Positions 20,563 to 31,768 of a stretch of 64,000 nucleotides of DNA are shown here, one piece after another. How positions within the stretch are numbered: position 1 is the stretch's first letter; the number at the start of each line of letters is the position of its first letter. The notes under the pieces are model-generated. The model was given only the letters and a program-made list of their open reading frames with translations, was not told the origin of the DNA and ran no database searches. The DNA comes from Phymatolithon calcareum (lineage: Eukaryota > Rhodophyta > Florideophyceae > Hapalidiales), in the NCBI GenBank assembly GCA_977006965.1, contig OZ345355.1, positions 930,001 to 994,000 of the forward strand. The letters are read 5' to 3'. A program made the position numbers and the translations under genes.

Positions 20563-22285
20563 TCCATATCAATGGCGCTCAGACCTCTATATTATTTCGT
20601 CCAATTTTTTGAATGATTTTCATGTTGCTGCTTTTCTAATTTTTGTTCTTCCACATCGTGCATGAGAAGTGACATGAAGGTGCGCATGAAAGAAATGTGA
20701 CCGCTCTTTGAGACGGAAAGAGAATCCTCCTCTAAAGCGCTGTGTACAGATCGTCATACAATGATACACCTACAGTGCTCGCTCGTTCAAAGTGTGCTAT
20801 GAAGGCAGTTCAATTAATTCCACATGGAGCGCGACGGTCCTGAACTCGCCAGCGATGCGTCTGCCGGAATACAACCGAGCTCAATGCGCCAAAAAAAGTA
20901 ACTTGAAGATAAAACATAGTTCAACTTCATTGCCCCTTGTACAGTCAGCTTCCACGGCTTGCAGCCGAAAACGTCATCAGATTACACAGATCGGCTAGAC
21001 AACTATGGCGCATAATTGTCGGTAAAGAGACTAGTCGATTGCAATGCAGGAACTGAGCGGTCTCATCATCTCGCGATTGCAGTGCTTTTTCATATTTTAT
21101 GTGCATCACTGTAAGTTCAAATCCGAAGAAGAATCAAATGGATCTCGTTCGAATGCGATCTGTGCTCTAGGAGGGCAAATTATGTTTACTGAGCTGCACT
21201 GCAGCTCAATCCACTAACACCGTGTGCGTAGCACAACTCCATTGTTTTTCCTCTGTGAAAGCGTTTCGGATCCTCAGGTACTTAAAGAGATATGACGAAA
21301 TAGATACATTCTGTTTCCCTTTCTTCAAACTCCTCCTCTTGATGTATGTCAAGTACTATATTGCTATATTCCCCCTCTGTCATATTTTGTACAATAGGCA
21401 GACAGCGACTGTACGTACTCCGCTGTTCTGTGATGGATGTGCGGCAACCAGCCCATTTCGCAAAGCTTACCATACCGGCCGGAGCAGCATTTCATATCAA
21501 TTCAATGCCTTACTGTAAGAGCGATATACAGAGTTATCCCTTGCCGTCGACAAACATGGACTTTCTGGGTGAATTGTACTCGCGAAACTTATGTGAAAAC
21601 TCTTTTCTACTTTCGCAGAGAAGGAATCTTACCTGAAGGTAATCATCGGTGTTCTCATTAGTGGAGAAACGCTTATACTGAACAAATGGGTCCGTTTTCT
21701 GACGAGAAAGTTAAAATCCGACATTCTTATTCTGGTTTGTCGAAAGCTCGTTTCGAGCAACTCAAAGTACTTCAAAGCTGCAAGAATTGCGAACTTCGAA
21801 GTTGTTTTAAATCGAAAGAGGTCGGTAGTCTACTGTAAAATAGTAGTTCAGTCACGGTCATTCAATTGGATGGTTCGAGATGGAAATCAATTTGATGCCG
21901 TCGTCAATAAGAAAGCTGACAGTCCTACAAAACATACTGTGATACAATAAGAGAACCCGAGAGTAAAAGATATTCCTTTGGCATTACACACTGTGTGTTA
22001 CGACGCTCAGACTCATTACTCTAAAAAGTACGGTAAATTCATAAGTATATGTATACATACTGGCACTCACTGGTAAAGATTGGCCCGCTAATGGGAAGAA
22101 CGAAAAATATGATAACTTACGATGGAGACAGAGAAAACTCATTTCTGCGTTTCTGGCCTATAGTGCACGATTCTCCGTTCGACTCAATCGCTTTAAAAAT
22201 AGTATAGATAAATGTTCACGACATTGTCTTCGGCGTGAATGTACTCTACTAATTGCTTTAGTTCTATGCGTCAGACCAATGCCAA
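20563..22285. other. Unassigned spacer
   Basis: Several overlapping frames of up to 98 codons at 21222-21661 lack motifs. Nothing is supportable. Confidence 0.4.
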
Positions 22286-22289
22286 AATC

Positions 22290-22432
22290 AATCTTTGGCG
22301 ACGAATTTGGAATAGACGTGAAAGCTGCAGTCAAACTCGCTAACGATAGGATAGAATGGATGAAACTTAGACCCTTGAATCGCTATTATCCCCACTAGGG
22401 GAAAAGGAAAATTGTATGAATGAATGCTTTAG
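22290..22432 (+). mobile_element. Family-3 RTE-like 3' end
   Basis: A short copy of the family-3 terminus. It encodes the DRIEWMKLRP block and a small CCCC/GGGG hairpin and ends in TGAATGAATG at 22420-22430. It is severely 5'-truncated. Confidence 0.65.
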
Positions 22433-22581
22433 TTCTCTATAAAGCTTGGATGTAAGGATTTGCGGATTCCCCCATGGGCGAATAAGATCTCCCACTAAAC
22501 AGGTTCCTAGCTAAACAGTAGTAAGAACGAAGACATATGAGAGAAAAAATGGTATTACACTGACTTTACCTTAGTATAGAA

Positions 22582-22935
22582 GGGGATATGTAATGATTTT
22601 TTAAAAGCTCCCAACACCTCACCTAGAAGTAACAGGGCTTGCTTTCCGAACCGCTTTCTAATGTAGCGTAGTCTGGTCACTTATGGCCTTCTTAATTCGA
22701 ATTTCTCTACTAAGAAGTCCACGTGTGAGTCGTTTGCACTCATCTTCTACATCAGGGCCCACCCGCGCTGATAATAAAATGCGTTGGAACACAACCAGCT
22801 TAATTACAGCCGTGGTACCACAGTAGTCATCCAGTATCGATTTTCTCCACAATAGCGATCTATTAAAAATCAGCCTCAGACATCTCAGCCGTGCCGTCCT
22901 TTCCCTTAAGCAGATGATCCCTGGTAGTTTGGTCG
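22582..22935 (-). pseudogene. Family-2 retrotransposon, 3'-terminal fragment
   Basis: The minus strand encodes the conserved end of the family-2 protein: RLRCLRLIFNR near 22870, then WRKSILDDYCGTTAVIKLV and ECKRLTRGL. The family tail and ATATCCCC follow at about 22582-22595. One visible frame covers 22658-22852. It is 5'-truncated and inactive. Confidence 0.75.
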
Positions 22936-23189
22936 ACTTAGCATAGAAACGTGGCCATATGGGCGATAGTTCTTATTTTCGTATTTCTGGATTTTCCTGT
23001 CTCCTGCTTATCTGGATGTGGCAGAGCGTGGGTTCCCCAAGTATGGTCGATGAGAAGACCATGAGCGTGGGCGTCGCTGAGAAAATCCTGGGTCTGGACG
23101 GCGGATTCATTGATTTCTGGAAAATTCGATATTTATCATAATATCGCGCCTGCCACGGAATTCCGGGAAGTGCCATCCTGTATAATGCA

Positions 23190-23592
23190 GCAAAATTATG
23201 GACGTTGGAAGAAGAGGGACGGACAGTTAAAATCCTGGTCGACAAGCCAAATGAACTCCCAGGAGTGTTACGTATAAGTGACAGAACTGCGCGGTTGAGA
23301 TGCCTGAGATTTCTTTTCAACAGAGCTCCTTTGTGTAGAAAATCAGTTTTAGCGAAGTACTTTGGGCCCGGTGCTGTGGTTGAGCTCGTTGTGCTCCAAC
23401 ACACACTACGGTGCATGAAGATGGACCAAGAAACAGAATATGAATGCGAAAGACTCACTCGAGCCCTCACAAGGAGAGAAATTCGGATTAAGGAGATATT
23501 AGGAGGCTAGTAAAGAGATGAATTTGGAAGACAGCGAGAAGCTGCCCTGTTAATCAAATTGAGGTTTTGGGAGCTTTTAAAATAAATCAACA
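23190..23592 (+). pseudogene. Family-2 retrotransposon, 3'-terminal fragment, opposite orientation
   Basis: The frame at 23205-23510 ends the family-2 protein (RLRCLRFLFNRAPLCRKSVL, then ECERLTRALTRREIRIKE). The tail GGGAGCTTTTAAAATAAATC follows at 23569-23588, and then ATAACCCCCATCCTG. Together with 22582-22935 it forms a head-to-head pair separated by about 250 bases of unassigned sequence. Confidence 0.75.
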
Positions 23593-23912
23593 TATAACCC
23601 CCATCCTGTATACGTGTTCAAGCTCTGGTCTCTACAGCTGATTTGACTGACCGTTAGAAAAGGACGACTGGTATTGGAAAGAACTCTAACTACGAGCAAA
23701 AACTGATTTGTGAACAAGAGTCTCACTTCTGGAAAGTTTTTGTAGACATAATGGAACAATATTCAGCGATTATTTTTGTAGCTATCACGAAATTGGGATA
23801 GAATTGCTGTCCATTTGTCAATTACTTGATTCGACAAAAATAGAACTTATAATAAAGTTATTTTAAACTCGATAACTATCCCCTGTTGAAAAAACGACAG
23901 TAGCTGTAGCCT

Positions 23913-24341
23913 GGTGAAGCACAGACAACTCGGCTGCAGTATGCCTGTGGCAGATTCCCACAGGTGTCAACAAGTATGACCGAAGAATTCGGCACCAGAG
24001 CCAGAGAGCATATGGAGACCCTTGAACGCACGCAGGGTACGACCTCGAAGGAGAAAAAGACTGGAAGCAGAAAAGGCGCTAGATGAGCTCTTACTATTTA
24101 GCAAGACACTCATAGAACGCATGGAGAACAAAGAAGGCCTGTATTGATTCGCAGAAGGAAAAGCAAAAAGCGGTCGAGTCCATGCACCAACAACCCCGTT
24201 ACCTTGAATTTTGAGTTTTCCCGTCCGCCATTCTGGTGAGCGTTTCGTAAGCTGCACAAAGGTAGGTAGCATCAGAGGAATCCTTGCTCATATCTTCGGT
24301 AAGTCTGCGGGGATTTTAAATAAACTGGAATTATATAAAAA
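23913..24341 (+). mobile_element. Family-1 retrotransposon, 3' fragment
   Basis: A 429-bp piece closely similar to the end of copy B (about 7930-8370), with small deletions in the last 100 codons. It ends in an ATTATATAAAAAA tail. It is flanked by the 14-bp duplication AGTAGCT(G/A)TAGCCT at 23899-23912 and 24342-24355, one mismatch. It is a heavily 5'-truncated insertion. Confidence 0.85.
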
Positions 24342-24355
24342 AGTAGCTATAGCCT

Positions 24356-25950
24356 CACAATTGGGACGATGCCAAAAGAATCCATAATTGTTGATCAAAA
24401 ATTACGATGGATTAGCCTTATGACGAGATCATAGTGTTTTCTGAAGCATGATACTATACCGGAAAGAGTGTCGTTGCCCTAATCACTGAAGCTACCATCT
24501 AGAGCCCAGAAACCAGACTACCGGCTTTTCGTTAGTTCGACGAACCACTAATGCATCTGGAGCACGTTCCAGCAACGCACTTGACCTCAAGTCTCTTCTA
24601 AAAGCTCCCTTGTGACTTTCTGCTCTAAGGCTGAGAGCAAACTATGTCGACTCTTACATTCGGGAAAGCTAAGGGCTTAAGTGGTCTATTTTACTTTATC
24701 ACCGTAAATGATTAAAAGCAGATATTGCTTCAGGTATTAGAAATCAGATTGCATCCTTTTTTCTCGAGCGCTTGAACAGTCTTAGGGCTACGCGGAGTTT
24801 GTATCAATTGATTGATAACAATGACTCTTTCCATAGCACGTTTCATGAGCTTTACATCGTGCCATGAAAACAACCACTTGGAATGGGATTGGGGAAACAA
24901 AGCCCCAGTACTATTGGCCGATATGCCTTCTTCCTGACTGTGTGACCCTGCTGGGCAAACCTACTCTCCACGCAAATGCTTTGGACACGTTTGCGCACTC
25001 TCAAATGTCAACTAGAGAATTTCATACTCCATCAATGAGTCCTTAGATTCTGCGCCATGTTGCTTGATAAGATGCATTTGCTACTGAACACTGATGAGTC
25101 GGATATTGCTTTTAATTCAAACTGTCTATCACAAGGCTGGTGATTCGATGTCTCAACTTTCTCAATTTAGGCGACAACAGGCGATGCGGCTTCCGCTTCC
25201 AATATCTGTACAACTGCATCAAAACAGTGACAGGACAGGATTTAGACACGTTACGTGTTGCTAATGATACTACAGTAGCATGTGCGGCATCATCTGGACA
25301 GAACTTATTTTCCTAAGCTCTTTGGAAACCGTAAATTCAGTTGGTTCTGAAATCGTTCGCCATTCGGAAAAAGAGGACATCATCCTCAGCGCATAGTTCC
25401 ACTTTCGTTTTTCCATAGATTCAACCGAAAGAAAGATAATCAGCTACTACTGTATACAGTAATCGTCCTGTAGCTAATTCCATCGGCTTATGAGAACACA
25501 GCACATGTTTTCTTAACTCGAGCCCAGCCCATCTAGTTGTAATTCATTAAAACTATGTGGACGGGTGAATCGTAAGTTGGACCATTCAGCAACGAAACAA
25601 CGGTCTACCTGATATTTGGCAGAGTGACGAACGCTCTGCATGTTTAGATCACACTGCATCTTGACGAGGCGGCGCACAAGAAGTGATAGAATATAATAAA
25701 TATGCCTCGCCGGAGTGAGGAAGCTCGTGGACTACCATGTGCAACACTATATGCACGCAGTGTCGGTTACATGGATGGTGAGCATCGCTGTTTGTCGCAC
25801 CAAGATGTCATTTTCTAGTCGAAGGAGCAAATGCTTAATTTAAAATCTGATCAACGCATCGGTTGGCACATTGAGTCACTTTTGGAGTTAAAAAACATGA
25901 CCCATTGCCACAGAAAAGAGCAGAAATTTGGATAATAACTCTCAATAAAA
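24356..25950. other. Unassigned spacer
   Basis: No recognisable gene, repeat or structured element; only short frames. Confidence 0.4.
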
Positions 25951-25956
25951 GAATTC

Positions 25957-26396
25957 AAACTAGAAGAGGAGGCCTATGGAAAGGAGGAGCTTCCGCAAAA
26001 CTTGGCGCAACATTTCGATTGCCAAGAATTTTGTGGACTGCTGCATGGCCAAGTGTTTCTTCTGGTGAGTGCAACACGTATATGTGGCCTACAAATACCC
26101 TCCTGCTATCCCGTGGTTGGACCTCACGGGGATAAATATTCCACCTGCATTTAGGATGTCTCACGTGGTTTCAGGCTCGCAAGGACTTCTTTGTCTACGC
26201 ATTCTGGAAGTACGTTTGGACACCTGACAAAATGGGAAGAACTCTGACCGCTTAAGAGCGATGTCCCTGGCTGAGGATAAGTCTTTTGCCCAAGAAAGAT
26301 GTTCTTTGTCGTCATATGGCCTTCGAAAAGTTGCCCCAAGCGTCTGAAGATGCGTTGGTAACTTTCAAATAAAAACTACCACTTCTTCTTCTTTTG
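25957..26396 (-). mobile_element. Possible longer R4 element
   Basis: The right part (26325-26394) is a good R4 copy. The left boundary (CTAGAAGAGGAGG at about 25959) resembles an inverted form of the right-hand AAGAAGAAG region. This may be a longer member of the family whose short copy is at 14324-14489. Frames at 25905-26164 have no motif. The outer limits are guesses. Confidence 0.3.
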
Positions 26397-26599
26397 AGAA
26401 GCCATTCATGACATCGCTGATTCCGACTTTCCCATATTGGCAATGGTATAGTGCCTTCTTGCGTGAAGAGTAGGTATTGTGCAACTAATTTTCCAATGCC
26501 GACGCGTTCTTTTCTTGGACTGTTCTGTTTCGGCCTTGCCTCAACGATATTGGCCTGCTTGTCGTCATAGATCTTTCTTTTCCGCATCTCACGGGTATA

Positions 26600-27958
26600 T
26601 ATCCAGTTGCAAGTGAAAAATGATTAGTTCGGCTTCTTCAAGCTCGTTGTTTTCAAGTGGTAATGTAGAAATGATAGTTTGGTAGTACATGGATTCTGCC
26701 CTGAGTGGTAGTCCGAAATGCTCAAGGAAGCTGGGAGAGAGAACAGAAAGAGGTGAAAGAAGGTATGAGATGACCAGCGACAGTGAGCATCCTAAATGGT
26801 TTCCAACCCTGGTGTTTGAAAGACGACGTCTGAAGGTTGGCTGCGTACAGATTTAGATGTTAAGTTCCCCGAAGCTCTGCACTTTTTGCGGCTTCGAGCT
26901 GTTGTGACATCAAGTACCACTCGTATCTGCTAAAGTCGAAAGGATGGGGAGTTGTTCTAGGGCAACTCCGAAACCTGCATAAAGAAAGAAATTAAGGATA
27001 TAAAAGCTAGCTCCATCACACTTGTTATCAATCTGCACATGGAACATCTTTGTAGTACATCTTTTTCTGTCATCCGGTTCATGGTGCCGTACATAATTGT
27101 AAAAAAAGGAGATCTCTTTTGTCCGCCCACTTAGGGCACAAAAAAGAGAAATGACTGGACGCAATATTCTCATGCATTTTATTGACAGAGGAGCAAAGCA
27201 TTTGAAAGTATTGGACATATGCAGAATCTTAGAGATTTAGAAGTCTGCAATATCTGCAATGATGGAACCATTGTACTATACTTACTGTTCCTTACGTCAT
27301 CGACAAAACCTGTAACAAATTTCTACTCAAGTGTACCTGGAGTATTGGACAATACGTAGAAAGGAGACCGAAATATTTTTCTACATGAAGTTCGTCGATT
27401 TACACTGCTTTCAAGAAAGTCGATCTTGCTGGGAACGGTACAGAGAAAGAGAGTATAAGGGAAAGGAATTAGCTCCTAAATCATTACTGTTCACTAGAAG
27501 ATCTCTCAAACTAGCTACACCTGTACTTCTGTTCTTTCTCATTACTTGACACTCGGAACGAATCATAGGCGAGTTTTCCCCATCGTGTTGCGCTCTGTTG
27601 TCTTTCATTTCTTCTAAGTTCTTGCCACTCTAGTATGTACCTCCGTCACACACCGATAGTGTCCGGGGAAAGTTGTCATTTCTGAGTGCATCTGGATGTT
27701 TGACGAAAAGAGGAGACGGTGTCACTGAGCCCAGCGCTGTGCCGTCTCCAAAACTACACCTGTACACACACGGAAGGGGCATTCGATCGTCACATCACTG
27801 TTGGAAGTTCAAGACAGTGATACTCGGTTATTTTAGAGAGATTACAGACTTTGGCATATCCATTGGGGGGACTCTTAGATTAACCAGCAACAATGTCGTA
27901 TTTCTTTCCGGACTAATGAACCAAGACCATAGAGTAGGCAGAGGAAAGTGCAGCTCGC
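26600..27958. other. Unassigned spacer
   Basis: Minus-strand frame 26910-27218 and plus-strand frame 27331-27549 have no motif I recognise. Nothing else is supported. Confidence 0.4.
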
Positions 27959-27959
27959 C

Positions 27960-27966
27960 TATAAAT
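27960..27966 (+). promoter_or_regulatory. TATA box of CHY/RING paralog 3
   Basis: TATAAAT lies 64-70 bases upstream of the ATG at 28030, comparable to paralog 2. Confidence 0.55.
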
Positions 27967-28029
27967 TCCCAATGAGTCGCATTTTCCGTCGAGCGGATCC
28001 CTCAGACTGTCGGCGACGTAGCTGCATCG

Positions 28030-28887
28030 ATGGCAAACAATGGATCGAGAAGTGGTAATAATCGAAGACCTTCCTCGAGAAGCCGCCCCCCGGCAAGGGC
28101 TGGGGGCTCATCCAATCCTGCTGGGCATGAAACCGTTAAATGTACGCACTACACACGCCATTGTAACCTCTTCGCTCCCTGTTGCGACAGAATCGTGTGC
28201 TGCCACGTTGGTCACGACTCTTCTGGGCGCTGCCGATCAAAGCTTGACCTTAAGCAGGTGAAGACGCTCATCTGCTGCTACTGCAAACAGAGTCAACCTA
28301 TCGGAAATTCGTGTCGGGCGTGTAAAAGATCGTTCGGGAAGCATGGCTGCATGCAGTGCCGAAAGTGGCACGATGGAGGCGGATTCCATTGTAAAAGCTG
28401 TGGAGTTTGTCGTGACGGCAGCAAGCAAGATTACAAACATTGTACTGTTTGCAATAAATGTTACAAGGTCCGCTCTCAACCACACACATGCACTACCAAT
28501 TCGACCTGCGTTGGTTGCGGCCTGGATACACAAAAAAGCAGCAGTGGATCGACGACAATGCGGTGCGGGCATACAATGCACACCAAATGCTTCGTTAAGA
28601 GGGTGAAAGAGAATTTTAGCTGCCCTGATAGATCTTGCGGAAAGGCTGTCGCCAATATGAAGGATTGGAATAAGGCGATGGACGCCGTGGCAGCTCAGGA
28701 CCTTCGCAACAAGCCGGCGTCTGCAGTTAAGATATATTGCAAAGAATGTCGTCAAAATTCAACAATTCATACAGGAGGAAATCTCAAGAAGTGTAAGCAC
28801 TGTGGGAGTTACAACACAGTTCGCAGTCCTCCATCTCAGCAAAATATGCCATTTGTCCTGCCGCCGTCGAACCCACCGCGTCGCTGA
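28030..28887 (+). CDS. CHY/RING zinc-finger protein, RCHY1-like E3 ubiquitin ligase, paralog 3
   Basis: A 285-residue intact frame with an ATG at 28030. It has the same layout as the other two: a basic Ser/Arg-rich head, CHY finger (CTHYTRHC from about residue 38, PCC, GHDSS), CTCHY finger (CCYCKQSQPIGNSC, GFHCKSCGVCRDG, HCTVCNKCY), RING (CVGC, CGHTMHTKC, CPDRSC) and zinc ribbon (CKEC, CKHCGSYNTV). The protein stays open at clear divergence from its paralogs, mainly in linkers while zinc ligands are kept. This suggests selection rather than decay. The expected role is E2-dependent ubiquitin transfer, with RING C-x4-C spacing as in its paralogs. Confidence 0.9.
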   Translation: MANNGSRSGNNRRPSSRSRPPARAGGSSNPAGHETVKCTHYTRHCNLFAPCCDRIVCCHVGHDSSGRCRSKLDLKQVKTLICCYCKQSQPIGNSCRACKRSFGKHGCMQCRKWHDGGGFHCKSCGVCRDGSKQDYKHCTVCNKCYKVRSQPHTCTTNSTCVGCGLDTQKSSSGSTTMRCGHTMHTKCFVKRVKENFSCPDRSCGKAVANMKDWNKAMDAVAAQDLRNKPASAVKIYCKECRQNSTIHTGGNLKKCKHCGSYNTVRSPPSQQNMPFVLPPSNPPRR

Positions 28888-28889
28888 TC

Positions 28890-29079
28890 CATAAGCAGAA
28901 GTGAGAGAGATCCAAAAATTGCTGAAGCGTAGTGCCCGCGATTCTGTTGGACCATTCAGTGAGGATTCATAGAGTACAAAACCAGAGGTACGAAAATCAT
29001 AGACTACAACGCAAAAAAAATGATATTCTCTTCTGCATTCCGCATCCTGGGACAGAATCAAGTCAAATTTTCTTGGCAC
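28890..29079. other. Downstream region of CHY/RING paralog 3
   Basis: No clear poly(A) signal and no gene recognised. Confidence 0.4.
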
Positions 29080-29130
29080 TCTTGCCCCAAGCGTCAGCAA
29101 ATGCGTTAGAAGCTCACTTTCTTCTTCTGC
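29080..29130 (-). repeat. Repeat R4, minus-strand copy
   Basis: A short R4 copy about 200 bases past the stop of CHY/RING paralog 3 and antisense to it. The relative position and orientation are the same as at paralog 2. Confidence 0.5.
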
Positions 29131-29486
29131 TGCATTCCGCACACCGATTAGAATTGTAAAGTTTTTTTAATGTTTGTCCTAGTTCAGTTTGTATAATATC
29201 AAGTAGGCTCACGTAAGTTTCTGTAGCATGGCAATGAATGTGCTAAATGAGAGAAATGACCTGGTGTCTAGCGAAAATCGGTTTGTGGATCATGTGAGAA
29301 TAAGGGATCATAAGCAGTGAGTTACAGGGACGCTTCTCGTAGTCCACCTTTCAAGTATATTTGTATTCGAGTAGTGAGGTGGAGGCAAAGCATTGGAGTT
29401 ATTTATTTATTTTTTATTCTTTTCTCGGCACAGTGTCGAGAATAAATATCAAGCTGTTGAACGCAGAAACAATAAATTATTGTATT

Positions 29487-30314
29487 TGGTCCAATCGCAA
29501 AAAATCGAACCGCGAGACTTCGTCTTCTCTGTCGCATACATAATGCGGAAGACAGAAGACTAGTTCTAGCGTTACGAATGCTTGAACGAGCCAGAACAAG
29601 GAAAATGGGCTTGCTCGCAGTCCCAAGAGAGGAAAGAGACGTTGAGGAATTGCAATGGGTGTGTCGTGACATATCATCAATGTTACATCACGACCTATTC
29701 GAGACGGCACTAACCTATCTTAAGCAGCGAGTTTCAGCAAAATCGTTGAGGGACCTGCTCTTTAAAGACGAAGGAGAAGGCTTGGAGGCGAGCAGAAAGA
29801 GGAATATTCCTTATGATATTCCCGGGTCTACTCCCGCCATCATCAGACTACCGAAAGCACGTCACCGCCAATTGGCGATTAAATGGGCATTCGGACGTTT
29901 TCCCCCATTGAGTACCACACTTCTGGAAGACAAATTCGGTGAAATCGTACCAACTCTCATGAACAAGCTCGAAGTGTACCTTCAAAGATATCGACTAACA
30001 GAAGAGGAGACTAGTGAGACTGAAAAGGCACTTGACAAAGTACTATTCCTCACAATCGTCTTTTATGACGACATGGAATAGACCAAGAAAAAATAGAACG
30101 GCGACGCTGAGTTTCCTACGAACAGGACAAGTGGACTCTAAGCTTTTCCCTCCACCTTCTCTGGAGGAGGGTTTTTGCAGCTAGGGCTGCAACGATAGCA
30201 ACGAGCTTTTGCGGGCTTTAACGGAGCTACCAAGGTAGTAGCATCTGAAACGCATCTCCGTTACAGTCTTATGAGTGTTTCTGAGGGCGTTTAATAAATT
30301 CAAAATTCAAAAAA
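29487..30314 (+). mobile_element. Family-1b non-LTR retrotransposon, 3' fragment inside hAT
   Basis: A 5'-truncated insertion flanked by the 13-bp duplication AAATTATTGTATT (29474-29486 and 30315-30327). It ends in TTTAATAAA and an A run at about 30309-30317. Its 3' UTR contains GGTAGTAGCATCTGAAACG, a diverged version of the family-1 GTAGCATCAGAGGAAG block. Confidence 0.88.
29488..30081 (+). pseudogene. Family-1b RT C-terminal region
   Basis: The frame is open from the insertion boundary. It begins with a GRTDRLRLLCRI-like block (TARLRLLCRI) and reaches the family C-terminus (KARHRQLAIKWAFGRFPPLSTT, then the acidic TEKALD end), stopping at 30079-30081. It is clearly more diverged from copies A and B than they are from each other, so I call it a subfamily. 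Only the domain after the thumb is present, so there is no catalytic function. Confidence 0.8.
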
Positions 30315-30379
30315 AAATTATTGTATTCAAGTTCAGTGAGGAATAAATAACTGGTTATTCCCTTAATTATTGGATCCCT

Positions 30380-30598
30380 CTAGCTACTTTCTGTCACGAT
30401 AGCATTGACCCACGCACCCGAGTTAGCATGAAGGAACATATGCTTCTCGAAGTTTGCAGGAATAACGCTTGTTCTTCTGTCGTCCAGCGCGTTACCAGCG
30501 ATAGAGAAAAGCCTCTCGCACATGTTCGACGTTGGTACAATGAATCGCAAGTCCATGTACTCAGAATCAGAGGAATTAACGCTTTTGCGAAGCTTCAA
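30380..30598 (-). pseudogene. hAT transposase C-terminal dimerisation domain fragment
   Basis: A 72-codon minus-strand frame. It carries the hAT dimerisation-domain pattern: FIVPTSNMCERLFSIAG (family form with SxxxERxFS), then DDRRTSVIPANFEKHMFL (family form R..L.p..v..l.fL). This domain mediates transposase oligomerisation. The RNase H-like catalytic core and BED finger are absent from the element, so this is a remnant. Confidence 0.85.
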
Positions 30599-30952
30599 TG
30601 CGACTGCGTGAAAAACTCATCGCGAACACGCCTACCGACAACTCGCGGCATCTTGGTTGCTACCAAACGGTGCTCGCCTGGTGCAAAGTTCTCGTCGTAC
30701 TGTGTTGATCGGCATGATTTTCACAATCCTGGGGGAGCTCTTCAATAACAGGATCGAAAAAATGAGGAGTCCGCAACGGACACGTCATGCGCTATCGATG
30801 ACCAACATGTCACATTACTCTCCAAGAATACGTAGACTCAGTCGGGCGTTCTCTAGTGAATAATGCATCCCAATAAATAAAATAATTATCGCAACCACGA
30901 CGATCTCAATAAATACGATAAATATGCGTGATTCACGAATAAATTATTAGAA

Positions 30953-31258
30953 TGTAACGTACGCGTTGGTTATGCGTCGTTAAGTGCGTGCATGAAAGCA
31001 CACTAGAGGGCACCCCGCACAGTGAAGTCGTCTGTGCGAGTTCGTTTATTTGGAAACGTGTGCCCGTGGAGACGGTGAATGTCTCCGCTATTGTGTTGGG
31101 TTGTGTTGTCGGTTGTTCCCCTTCTCTCTCTCTGCTATATGAACTTGGCTAGCTATTTCTACTAAAATCTCCCGGAGGTACTCATCGATGATTGGCTAAC
31201 GAGCAGTGAAAAGATCTCTCTGAGGTGCGCATCATAATGCCCACTCAAAGGCATTACA
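30953..31258 (-). repeat. Gypsy 3' LTR
   Basis: 306 bp, beginning TGTAA and ending TTACA on either strand. It differs from the partner at 39206-39511 by six substitutions with no indels. It lies upstream of the plus-strand cargo frame, so it could also drive antisense transcription (inference). Confidence 0.95.
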
Positions 31259-31270
31259 CCCCCCTGCCTT
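31259..31270 (-). promoter_or_regulatory. Polypurine tract
   Basis: Minus-strand AAGGCAGGGGGG directly abuts the 3' LTR, the position used to prime plus-strand DNA synthesis. Confidence 0.75.
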
Positions 31271-31768
31271 GAGGGAACGACAGGATGGTTGTCGTTTCCA
31301 ACAGCACGTCCGCGGGCGAAGAAGACGTGCACGCGGGATGGTCAAGGTGGAGCGTTCAGAATGCGGTATGATACAGGGATTAGGACAGGTGTCCGTCGGG
31401 TCGAATTATTTGTGTATGACAAAAATCTGATAATTGTCGCCACTTGGCAAAAGTGTTCAAAAAATATTTGGAAAACTTAGCGCTGGCTGGAAAAACACGT
31501 GGCATTCGCGGGAGATCACACGGGATGTCTATATTAGAGGCCCGCGAGTGATCTCCGGGTCGAGGAGGAGACAGATCACCCCAACCCACCGCTGAACCCG
31601 AAAACATTCCATTGCGCGGTCTGTGCGTGCGCGTCTTGCTCCTCTGCTTCGACCGTCATCGCGGAAGTGGAATCCGGTTGAACGCGTCTTCTGCAAATCG
31701 CGACACGTTGATTAAGTTCTTCCGCAGATAGCCGAAGCGCAATCACGGGTGGTAAAACAAACTCCGCG

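Noticed and set aside
26910-27218. Possible piggyBac-like transposase frame
   Set aside because: The expected DNFFTS-type block and catalytic Asp pattern are absent.
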